DNA of 40,075 nt from Flavobacteriales bacterium. GTDB taxonomy: Bacteria > Bacteroidota > Bacteroidia > Flavobacteriales_D > Crocinitomicaceae. Shown here one piece after another: positions 1 to 7,056 of this stretch (positions within the stretch are counted from its first letter, which is position 1; each line of letters opens with the position of its first letter). A program made the position numbers and the translations under genes. Below the pieces are notes generated by a model, which worked only from the letters and a program-made list of their open reading frames with translations, did not search any database and was not told the origin of the DNA. Where the stretch lies: the NCBI GenBank assembly GCA_947447525.1, contig CANFJL010000017.1, positions 1 through 40,075 on the forward strand, written 5' to 3'.

Positions 1-320
1 ATGAATAGGTTCGAAGTATTTTCAATCCCCACCAAATTTGGATGCAAGCGATTGATCTTTCAGATAATCTTAGCATATACCAAATTCAGCGGGTTTCAAA
101 AACCACCTATTGCAAGGTCTAAACTAGAATGTTATTATTATTTTCTTTTTAGTTGGCGCATTTTTTTTAATCAAGAATAGCGCATTGAAAGACGGGTACC
201 ATGGCTTTCGGCTACGCTCAATCCACTTTTAAAGCTCATCGAGCGAAGTCGAGATGTGCGGAAAAAAAGTAGAGAGAACTAGCTTGCTTTAAGGTGAAGT
301 TGAACAAAAAAAAGCCAACC
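1..320. other. Left flank, no supported gene
   Basis: No convincing gene is seen in these 320 bases. A 59-codon reading frame starts at base 1 on the plus strand and stops at about 180, but it resembles no family I recognise and its amino-acid composition looks like noise. The minus strand has short open stretches interrupted by stops. The only structure is an imperfect hairpin at 208-252. If the ansA remnant at 322-960 is a displaced 3' end, this stretch would be what originally lay downstream of ansA. Confidence 0.5.
208..252. repeat. Imperfect intergenic inverted repeat
   Basis: Arms at 208-219 (TCGGCTACGCTC) and 241-252 (GAGCGAAGTCGA) are complementary at 10 of 12 positions around a 21-base loop. 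The arms are GC-richer than the surrounding DNA. No T-run follows on either strand, so it does not look like a simple terminator. It may be a copy of a dispersed palindromic element; only one copy was noticed in this window. Confidence 0.4.
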
Positions 321-321
321 G

Positions 322-960
322 TATCCTTCTATAAACTCATTTCTCCAACAATATTCTTCTGAAGGATTTCGATTCTTTCTGAATGACTTTCATATCTTCC
401 CAGTACATACATTAATTTTGCAAGCGCCGCCTCTGTGGTCATGTCTTTTCCGCTAAGCACTCCAATTTTTTCAAAAAAGGAGCTGGTCTGATACTGACCT
501 TGTCGCACCGAACCAGAAGAACATTGCGTCACATTTAGAATAATTCCCCCCTCGGCGATATAGTTGCTAATTAAATCAATCATATCTTGATTATTGGGAG
601 CGTTACCAGCGCCGAATGTTTCTATTACAATTCCTTTAAATTGATTTACATTAAACAGGAATTCATATTGTTTAAAAGGAATACTCGGATATATTTTTAA
701 CAGTCCAATTCGTGTTTCTAAATTTTTATATACCTGAAGCACTTGATTTTCTTCAATTTTTTGATGTTCAAGATGGTATTCAATGGTAACCCCAGCAACG
801 GCCAACGGTGGATAATTCGGCGAGGAAAACGCCTCAAATTGATTGGCAGAAATTTTCGTACAACGATTTCCTCTATAAAGTGAATACTCAAAGTAGATGG
901 CAACTTCTTGAACAGTTGCCGAACCATCCATGTTTTTTGCTGCAGCAATTTCAACCGCCG
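322..960. repeat. Left 639-bp direct repeat (ansA 3' segment)
   Basis: These 639 bases align without gaps to 11043-11681, in the same orientation, with about 35 mismatches by eye (roughly 94-95% identity). The match starts 7 bases beyond the ansA stop codon and ends abruptly at 960/961, where the sequence becomes unrelated. Long identical stretches (for example about 670-803 and 821-916) alternate with clusters of differences. Together with the right copy it brackets the accessory block. Confidence 0.93.
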
Positions 961-991
961 CTTTTGCCAAACGCTTTTTAGCTGCTTTCAA
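329..991 (-). pseudogene. 5'-truncated ansA remnant (asparaginase C-terminal part)
   Basis: This frame encodes residues of type I L-asparaginase from about 132 to the C-terminus, preceded by roughly a dozen unrelated lysine- and alanine-rich residues (KAAKKRLAKAA). The only start near the junction is a TTG at 991. It lacks the N-terminal half, including the TGGT nucleophile motif and the HGSDT motif present in the intact copy at 11050-12075, so it should not have asparaginase activity. The 213 shared codons contain no stop or frameshift and differ from the intact copy at only about 8 amino acids. It could still be translated, but a displaced gene fragment is the simpler reading. Confidence 0.85.
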
Positions 992-1033
992 TTTTATGTT
1001 AATCTAAAAGAATTTACAACTCTTTCTATTCTG

Positions 1034-1234
1034 TCACGGTACACTACTTGGTTGTGCTTCGTAATCCTGAGCAACTTCTAAAGAAATATTTATTGATCCG
1101 TTTGAAAGTCTTATCGAAAATCCAAAATCTTCATTTATAAAGAGTTCTTGATAATCACCAATTTTAGGATTAAGTGTCCTTGCAAGTGATGTTACAGCCA
1201 TCACACTACTTTGATATTGCGTTGTCTTCGTCAT
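1034..1234 (-). CDS. Small hypothetical protein (66 aa)
   Basis: A short frame with an ATG start whose product has no signal peptide or membrane segment and no family that I recognise. It contains a plausible alternating beta-strand pattern in its second half (FGFSIRLSNGSINISLEV). It is on the opposite strand to the signalling cluster that follows and just upstream, in its own direction, of the ansA remnant. No clear promoter was seen. It may be a real small island gene or a chance frame; the soluble, non-biased composition slightly favours a real gene. Confidence 0.4.
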   Translation of the reverse strand: MTKTTQYQSSVMAVTSLARTLNPKIGDYQELFINEDFGFSIRLSNGSINISLEVAQDYEAQPSSVP

Positions 1235-1427
1235 AATCTATTGAAATTTTTTACCATACATTTATATAGACCATCATTTTAGGATATAAATAACTCACCC
1301 CACAAACAAACCCAAATCCTCTCAAATATCCAACTCTCAGTATCGAAAACAAGAACCAATTCCATCAAAACTAGAAATCATTCTATTTTTTTCTATTTTG
1401 TACGTAATTTGATTTTAGTTCATCAAT

Positions 1428-1455
1428 TTTGCGGCGAAATAGAACATTAATTTTG
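1428..1455 (+). promoter_or_regulatory. Putative promoter of the signalling cluster
   Basis: TTTG at 1428-1431 and TAATTTTG at 1448-1455 match the Bacteroidota -33 (TTTG) and -7 (TAnnTTTG) elements. The 16-base spacer is slightly shorter than the usual 17-23. Transcription would start near 1462, leaving about 19 bases before the ATG at 1481. Confidence 0.5.
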
Positions 1456-1480
1456 TCACCTAACTTTAAAAATTTATATT

Positions 1481-1795
1481 ATGTCTTTTAATGGAAATGA
1501 AGGAGCGATTATCACGCTTGAGAAGGGTTCAGAAATGACTGCAAGATTTCGCAGAACTATTTCAACTGGTGATACTCTTGGGCAATTTATTGGTTCAAAT
1601 CTGTTGAACCGAATTTTAGCTCAAGAGAACTGTGTTGGTATTAGATTTTACTATGCTCTTGATGAAAACAATAAGAAGAATTTGGTTTGTGTTGGAGTGG
1701 ATGCAAATGAAAATGATTTATACGAAGGAATAGTAGCTGATGAGTTTCAAAGATGCCCACCTCACAGTTCAAACTCAAATCCATTGAATAGTTAA
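1481..1795 (+). CDS. Small conserved-looking soluble protein, signalling cluster gene 1
   Basis: A 104-residue protein without signal peptide or membrane helix. It begins MSFNGNEGAIITLEKGSEMT, has a central segment ILAQENCVGIRFYY followed by a strand-rich LVCVGVDANENDLYEG, and ends in a Cys-Pro-Pro and Ser/Asn-rich tail. I recall similar short proteins with an N-terminal MSF-GNEG motif and an internal GADANENDLxEGIIAD-like motif in other Bacteroidota, without a known function. It is the first gene of a tight four-gene run: the next gene starts 2 bases after its stop. Position suggests that it is a ligand, sensor partner or readout of the kinase system, but this is inference. It has its own promoter candidate at 1428-1455. 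Confidence 0.8.
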   Translation: MSFNGNEGAIITLEKGSEMTARFRRTISTGDTLGQFIGSNLLNRILAQENCVGIRFYYALDENNKKNLVCVGVDANENDLYEGIVADEFQRCPPHSSNSNPLNS

Positions 1796-1797
1796 TT

Positions 1798-2391
1798 TTG
1801 GACTTCTGGATTTACATAGTAGTGTTATTTTCAAGTGCCATTCCCCTTGTTTTTCTATTGAAATCAAGGGGTCACTTGTTTTTAAATAGTGAATTTGGAA
1901 AATTGATTTCATTTAGATTTTTAACAGATATTCTTTGTTTCCTATTTGAAGTAACCATTGAGAACAGTAATCCTCTATTTCATTTTACTCTTCCTATAAA
2001 CTTTTACTTAATCTACAATATTTATTCAAAGGTTTTTAATTTAAAGAGTATAGAAACCCCATTATTTTCAGTTGTATTGGGTGTTTTTTGTTACGAATTA
2101 TATAATAACTCAATATTGGAATCCAATCAAATGATAAACGTAATTAGTTACTTTTTAATTTCAATCTTAGGTTTTGTGATTATCGTTAAAGTCCCATTTA
2201 ATGATTATATTAAAAATGTAATATTTCCGATAGTGGGATATTATTCAATATTGTTTTTCTATTCGATTTTTGAGGATCAAATAGACAATTCAATTTTTAT
2301 TTACGATTATATTTTCTATGTTTTTGCTTCTATAACCCTATTCCTTAACCTAATTTTTTCAAGAGCAATATGGCTGAAGAAAGTAATATAG
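1798..2391 (+). CDS. Seven-helix integral membrane protein, signalling cluster gene 2
   Basis: A 197-residue, strongly hydrophobic protein with about seven predicted membrane helices (near residues 3-21, 39-53, 60-76, 88-104, 114-134, 140-158 and 165-190). The start is a TTG two bases after the upstream stop; it places the first helix right at the N-terminus and no suitable ATG is available. Its 3' end overlaps the kinase gene by 22 bases, which implies translational coupling. No enzyme motifs or conserved polar clusters stand out. The kinase next to it has only one membrane segment and no recognisable sensor domain, so this protein may be the input or membrane partner of the kinase. That role is inferred from gene order only. 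Confidence 0.8.
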   Translation: MDFWIYIVVLFSSAIPLVFLLKSRGHLFLNSEFGKLISFRFLTDILCFLFEVTIENSNPLFHFTLPINFYLIYNIYSKVFNLKSIETPLFSVVLGVFCYELYNNSILESNQMINVISYFLISILGFVIIVKVPFNDYIKNVIFPIVGYYSILFFYSIFEDQIDNSIFIYDYIFYVFASITLFLNLIFSRAIWLKKVI

Positions 2392-3182
2392 TTTTCATAG
2401 CGTCATCTGGAATGACTTTCTCGTTCATGATGATTGTGAGCTTGTATTTGCTTGCAAAAAAGAATCAGAAAATAAAATCCCTCTCCGAAAAACTCATCAA
2501 AGAAACCGAAGAGAAAAAGGAACTCGAAAAACTTGAAGTGGCAATTACCACCCAGGAAAAGGAACGAAGCGAAATCGCGCGCTTACTTCATGATGATGTA
2601 GGTGCGCGATTATCTTTTGTATTGAGACATCTTACAAATGTGGAGGATAGATCAGAGTTGGGTGAGGCTGATATGAATGAGGTGTCTTTAACGAAGGGTT
2701 ATGTTGAAGATAGCGTTGAGCAAATTCGTCAGATTACCAAAGGCTTGGTGCCACATTATTTATTGAAGTTTGGTTTGAAGAAAGCTTTGGAAAGAATGTC
2801 CAAACAGAAAACGGAATCTTTAATTGAAACGTTTGTTTTTCTTTCAGAAATTCCAAATGATTTAGTCATACCAGATGAAATCAGTATGCATTATTTCTAC
2901 CTTGCCAGTGAGTTGATGACCAACCTATTGAAGCATAGCTATCCTACTTCGATTGAGATGAGTTTAATCTTAGAGAATGAAGAATTGAAAATGAATATCA
3001 AACACGATGGGATTGCATTAACTCAACGTGATTTTAATGTGCTTGCTTCTGAATTAGATAGTTTTGGACTAGAAAACATTAAATATCGATTGAAAGTCAT
3101 TAAAGGAAAACTTACCTTTAAACGTAATGAAAGTTGCGGGATGATTGAATTGAAAACTAAAATTCACTTAGGAAATGGATGA
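2370..3182 (+). CDS. Sensor histidine kinase (HisKA_3 type)
   Basis: A 270-residue kinase of the NarX/DegS-like class. It has a single membrane helix near residues 9-28, then a coiled-coil linker rich in Glu and Lys, then the dimerisation/phosphoacceptor segment ERSEIARLLHDDVGARL with His74 as the predicted phosphorylation site. The HATPase domain follows: N-box Asn185 in ELMTNLLKHS and a terminal G-box-like DSFGLENIKYRL. The DxGxG-type motif is degenerate (KHDGIAL), as is common in this class. There is no extracytoplasmic sensing domain, so signal input probably comes through the adjacent seven-helix protein. It overlaps the response regulator gene by 8 bases, which makes a cognate pair nearly certain. 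Confidence 0.93.
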   Translation: MAEESNIVFIASSGMTFSFMMIVSLYLLAKKNQKIKSLSEKLIKETEEKKELEKLEVAITTQEKERSEIARLLHDDVGARLSFVLRHLTNVEDRSELGEADMNEVSLTKGYVEDSVEQIRQITKGLVPHYLLKFGLKKALERMSKQKTESLIETFVFLSEIPNDLVIPDEISMHYFYLASELMTNLLKHSYPTSIEMSLILENEELKMNIKHDGIALTQRDFNVLASELDSFGLENIKYRLKVIKGKLTFKRNESCGMIELKTKIHLGNG

Positions 3183-3930
3183 TACTTCTCAGAAAATAAG
3201 ATTAGCACTTGTTGAAGATTTAGAAATAGTTAGAACGGGTATCGGAAAAATGTTAGCTGAAATCCCAGGTTGTGATTATGTCTTTGAAGCTTCAAACGGA
3301 CAATACTTTTTAGATCAACTGGCTACCAAACCAATTGACGTTGTTTTGCTCGATTTGGAAATGCCTGTACTCAATGGAATCCAAACGCTTGAAATACTTA
3401 AAAAGCAAGAGTCCAAAGTGAAAGTCATCATTCTGACAATGCACAAAGATCTCGATATCGCATTTGAGTTGCTTGCAAGAGGTGCCGATGCCTATCTATT
3501 GAAGGAAAGTTCAACACGTGAAATGATCAATGCGATTACAACGGTTTTTCAAGATGGAAAGTACTCTAATCATTTTATGAATGAAGCAGTCATCAATTCC
3601 ACAGCAACGGATCGAAAGGTTAAAAGTCGGATGAAGCATCTGAAACTAGATGAACGCGATTTAAAAATAATCCGAATGATCTGCGATGGTGTGAAAGGTC
3701 AAGAAATAGCCGATGCTGTTTTTACTTCTAAAAAGAACCTAGACCTTATTCGAACGAAACTCATGAAAAAGTTCAATGTCACAACTGCGAATGAACTCAT
3801 CCGTTTAAGTATTATTAATGGCTTTTATAAGCCAAGGTCGAATGAGGAGATTGAAAGAGAAAAAGAAGATATTCTTTCTGCGAATAGTTTAAGACAACAA
3901 GAAAGTTTGTTGGGGAGTTTGGGGTTTTAG
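3175..3930 (+). CDS. LuxR/NarL-type response regulator
   Basis: A 251-residue DNA-binding response regulator and partner of the overlapping histidine kinase. The receiver domain (about 6-125) has the acidic pair in ALVEDLE, the phosphoacceptor Asp60 in LLDLEMP, the switch Thr in ILTMHKD and the conserved Lys in AYLLKESS. A C-terminal helix-turn-helix (about 160-220) reads ERDLKIIRMICDGVKGQEIADAVFTSKKNLDLIRTKLMKK in outline, that is a LuxR_C-like fold with a less canonical recognition helix. A charged extension of about 30 residues follows, longer than in typical NarL proteins. Targets are unknown; the secreted protease downstream, with its own promoter after a 339-base gap, is a possible one by position only. 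Confidence 0.93.
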   Translation: MDDTSQKIRLALVEDLEIVRTGIGKMLAEIPGCDYVFEASNGQYFLDQLATKPIDVVLLDLEMPVLNGIQTLEILKKQESKVKVIILTMHKDLDIAFELLARGADAYLLKESSTREMINAITTVFQDGKYSNHFMNEAVINSTATDRKVKSRMKHLKLDERDLKIIRMICDGVKGQEIADAVFTSKKNLDLIRTKLMKKFNVTTANELIRLSIINGFYKPRSNEEIEREKEDILSANSLRQQESLLGSLGF

Positions 3931-4269
3931 CAACTTAATAGATTTTGTACATTCATTTTGGAATTATCAGTCAAGATTAACGGTTATAAAAACCAATGTC
4001 TATTTTCCTAACTAGGATTTATTAACTTTTATTAAGTTATTTTAAATCTTTAATTCTTTAGAGATTTTTCATTACTAAAGAGATGTCTCATTTAGAATTC
4101 ACTAATTAGATTTCTAATTTTTATTTATTATTTAAAGAGGAAAGAGTGATGTTTTTCATTCTGAAATAATATGATTTTTTAGGACTAGAAATAATTCTAT
4201 TTATTTATAGAATAAAAAATTCTTTGTTTTTCGAACTCCGATGATACTTTCGTAGAAAATTTTTTAGTC
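3931..4269. other. AT-rich intergenic region upstream of the protease gene
   Basis: This 339-base gap holds no gene. It is very AT-rich with several short direct and inverted AT motifs. The one supported element is the promoter at 4223-4252. No strong terminator for the response regulator gene is seen. Confidence 0.6.
4223..4252 (+). promoter_or_regulatory. Putative promoter of the M4 protease gene
   Basis: TTTG at 4223-4226 and TACTTTCG at 4245-4252, separated by 18 bases, fit the Bacteroidota -33/-7 pattern with one mismatch in the -7 element. The start of transcription would fall near 4259, about 11 bases before the ATG at 4270. Confidence 0.5.
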
Positions 4270-6264
4270 ATGAAATACATTTATAGTTTAATCTTTGTTT
4301 ATTTAATTTCAAATAATTCAGTAAGTGCTCAATTAGATTGTTTACCACCTTCAATTAAGGAGTATTATAGACCTTCAGGGTGGATTTATTTTGTTCCAAA
4401 TACCATAAATTACAATGATCTTTTCATTATTCACAAACATTGTTTTCTTACACATCAGGAAGATTCAATGAAATTAGTACGTAACTGGACAGATGATATT
4501 CTAAATTTAAAACATTATCGATATCAACAAACTTATTTAGGCATCGAGGTTGAGGGGTGTGAATTCACGCTCCACACAGATAATGAAGATAATCTAGTTT
4601 ATGCAAATGGAAAAATATGCCCAAATATTTCCTCTAAATTTAGTACCAGGACAATTTCAGAAAATGAAGCACTGAATATAATTTTAGAATCTTATGGAGA
4701 TCATATTTTTTCTTGGGAAGATTCGTCTTATGAGGAGTCATATCAAATTGACGAAAACGACCCTAACGCAACAACTTATCCTACTGGTCAACTTTTATTT
4801 GCATTAGAAAACGAGTATAATGTCAACTACGAAATGAATCCTAATGACTATCGCTTAGCATGGAAGTTTGAAATGTACAGTATTAATCCTGATATGAACA
4901 TGGAAATTTATGTAGATGCTTTGAACGGTCAAATTTTCGAAGTTAATGATACCAGAGAATTTGATGGGCTTGCACCAGTTTCAGGATTTGGCAATAAAAT
5001 TATTGACACTAAACAGCGTGGTTGGCCTTATAATGACCATATTTTACAGACTGATAACTCAGATTTTAATATTAATACCAAATATAACGTTTTTAATAGT
5101 TGGTTAACAACAAGTCAAATTTCTGATAGTGATGATAATTGGGGTGTAGATCTGATTAAAGCAACGACTCCTCATTGGATGATTGCGAAAACATGGTCTT
5201 ATTTTAAATTGAAATTTAATAGGGATGGGATGAATAATAATAATGAAGTAAGGGTTTATGCAGATAAAGAATTTTCTTCATTTAATAATTCCGCCGAGTT
5301 ATATGGCGCAACATACGATCATAAACTTGGACAGGATTATATTGTATTAGGATATTTTCAAAATGAATTAAATGAAATTATTTATAGTAATGAATTATCA
5401 ATACTAGCTCATGAATTTACACATGGAATTAATAACTATGAAGGCAAATTAAAATATAAGTTTGAATCCGGTGCTTTAAGCGAATCATTTTCAGATATTT
5501 TTGGATTTGTCACACGAAATTGGGAAACAGGCTCTACCGATTGGATTATCGGAATTCCCGAAACCAATAATATGGAAAAACGAAATTTAGAATTACCAAA
5601 GCAATATGGCTTACACTACAATAATAATTACATCAATGTACTTGGTCAACCTAATTGTTATTTAGGTGATTATTATTACACCTCAACAAATCTAATTGAT
5701 TACGGAGGTGTTCATGTAAATAGTGGTGTAATGAATCATTGGTTTTATATTTTAAGCAATGGTAAAACAAGCACAAATGATTTGGGTAATTATTATTCAG
5801 TTTTTGGAATAGGAATTGAAAAAAGTGCGGAGTTAACATATTATAACTTTGTTAATAACATGCAGAAACGTTCTAAATATGAAGATGCAATGGAAGGTGC
5901 TATTATTGCTTCAAAACTATTATATGGAGAATGCTCCTTAGAACATATAAGCACTCAAAATGCATGGTATGCAGTTGGTTTGGGAACCAATTCGCAATGT
6001 GATGAATCTTCTTTAATTGAGTATAACATGAATTTTAATGTTTCACCTAATCCAGTTTTAGACCATCTAGTCATTTCAACTTTAGATAACAACCCTAAAA
6101 ATGTTATGGTTTTATCTTTTGACGGTACATTAGTCTATCAATCCAATAAGTATTCTGATAAAGAATTTGAAATCAATTTGAGTGATTTGATTTCAGGAAC
6201 ATATTTAGTTAAAATAACATTTGAAAATGGAACAATATCATGGAGAAAAATAATAAAATTATAA
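4270..6264 (+). CDS. Secreted M4 (thermolysin-family) metallopeptidase with T9SS sorting domain
   Basis: A 664-residue zinc endopeptidase predicted to be exported by Sec and then T9SS. A signal peptide ends at about residue 20 (SVSAQ). An FTP/PepSY-type propeptide region spans roughly 60-230. The catalytic domain (about 290-565) shows the zinc motif HEFTH (His381, Glu382, His385), the third ligand Glu405 in GALSESFSD exactly 20 residues on, as in thermolysin, and the C-terminal catalytic His482 in GGVHVNSGVMNHWFY. The last 80 residues, beginning NFNVSPNPVLDHL and ending in GTYLVKITFENG plus a basic tail, are a type A T9SS C-terminal domain. All key residues are present, so it should be active. 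It has its own promoter candidate and overlaps the next gene by 25 bases. Confidence 0.95.
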   Translation: MKYIYSLIFVYLISNNSVSAQLDCLPPSIKEYYRPSGWIYFVPNTINYNDLFIIHKHCFLTHQEDSMKLVRNWTDDILNLKHYRYQQTYLGIEVEGCEFTLHTDNEDNLVYANGKICPNISSKFSTRTISENEALNIILESYGDHIFSWEDSSYEESYQIDENDPNATTYPTGQLLFALENEYNVNYEMNPNDYRLAWKFEMYSINPDMNMEIYVDALNGQIFEVNDTREFDGLAPVSGFGNKIIDTKQRGWPYNDHILQTDNSDFNINTKYNVFNSWLTTSQISDSDDNWGVDLIKATTPHWMIAKTWSYFKLKFNRDGMNNNNEVRVYADKEFSSFNNSAELYGATYDHKLGQDYIVLGYFQNELNEIIYSNELSILAHEFTHGINNYEGKLKYKFESGALSESFSDIFGFVTRNWETGSTDWIIGIPETNNMEKRNLELPKQYGLHYNNNYINVLGQPNCYLGDYYYTSTNLIDYGGVHVNSGVMNHWFYILSNGKTSTNDLGNYYSVFGIGIEKSAELTYYNFVNNMQKRSKYEDAMEGAIIASKLLYGECSLEHISTQNAWYAVGLGTNSQCDESSLIEYNMNFNVSPNPVLDHLVISTLDNNPKNVMVLSFDGTLVYQSNKYSDKEFEINLSDLISGTYLVKITFENGTISWRKIIKL

Positions 6265-6887
6265 AGGCGCCATCATTTCTTGCAGCAATTTTCTTAAGTG
6301 TTTCGCTTAGTGCACAATTAACTGATTCTAGGGACAGCAAACTAGCATTTCAGCTAAGTTCTACGCTTAATTTTTCAAATAATGATTTAGGTTTAAACTT
6401 TTCAAATCCTCTTAAATCAGGGTTGCATTTTCAGATAGATGGCACTTTGCATAATAAATCTAGTTTCTATCTTTCATTAACACATATAAATCAATTTAGA
6501 AATGAAAGACCTACCGGAAACTTCGAACTCATTGCATTAAAAGCTTATTCCATTAGTGCAGGATACAAAGTTTTCAAGCACAATAAAAAAGATTTAAGTT
6601 TTAATCTTTTTGCAGGAATAGAGGCAAGATTAGGAAATGAACGTTATGCTTTGTTTCCAACGATAATTTGGACTCAACCTACGAATATTGCAACTAGAAC
6701 TTGTTCGGATGTTGGAATGTCTATAACGCCAAATTTGCAGTATAAAATTTCAAGTAATTTGACATTGAATGTATTCATTAGGCAAAGCCTCTTTATTTAT
6801 TTGAACAAGAACTATTTTCCAACAAATATATTTCCGTCGCGGATGAATACGCGTATTGGTTTAGGGGTTTCTTATTCATTATTCTAG
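6240..6887 (+). CDS. Putative outer-membrane beta-barrel protein
   Basis: A 215-residue protein with a signal peptide (cleavage after about residue 25, SLSAQ) followed by alternating amphipathic strands, for example GLHFQIDGTLHNKSSFYLSLTH and NLTLNVFIRQSLFIYL in outline, and ending in the aromatic-rich SYSLF typical of barrel C-termini. Function is unknown; it may be a small porin-like or outer-membrane anchor protein. The ATG lies 25 bases inside the protease gene in another frame, and no later ATG would keep the signal peptide, so the overlap looks real and implies co-expression with the protease. Confidence 0.75.
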   Translation: MEKNNKIIKAPSFLAAIFLSVSLSAQLTDSRDSKLAFQLSSTLNFSNNDLGLNFSNPLKSGLHFQIDGTLHNKSSFYLSLTHINQFRNERPTGNFELIALKAYSISAGYKVFKHNKKDLSFNLFAGIEARLGNERYALFPTIIWTQPTNIATRTCSDVGMSITPNLQYKISSNLTLNVFIRQSLFIYLNKNYFPTNIFPSRMNTRIGLGVSYSLF

Positions 6888-7056
6888 TTTGCAAGATTAA
6901 TTTTATTTAATTAATACTAAACGGCTTAACCATGCTTTATTAAACTTTCTATGAAGAGTAATTGAAAAAGTTAATAGGAAGCTCCACCCTATCCATATTA
7001 AAATTTCTAAATGATTAAAAACGAACAATAAAATCTTCAAGTATGCGAAATAATTA

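Noticed and set aside
1..180. 59-codon plus-strand frame at the window start
   Set aside because: No recognisable family and no promoter can be judged at the edge.
718..954. Second reading frame within the ansA remnant, repeated at 11439-11675
   Set aside because: Appears in both repeats only because the DNA is duplicated; it is a shadow of the asparaginase frame.
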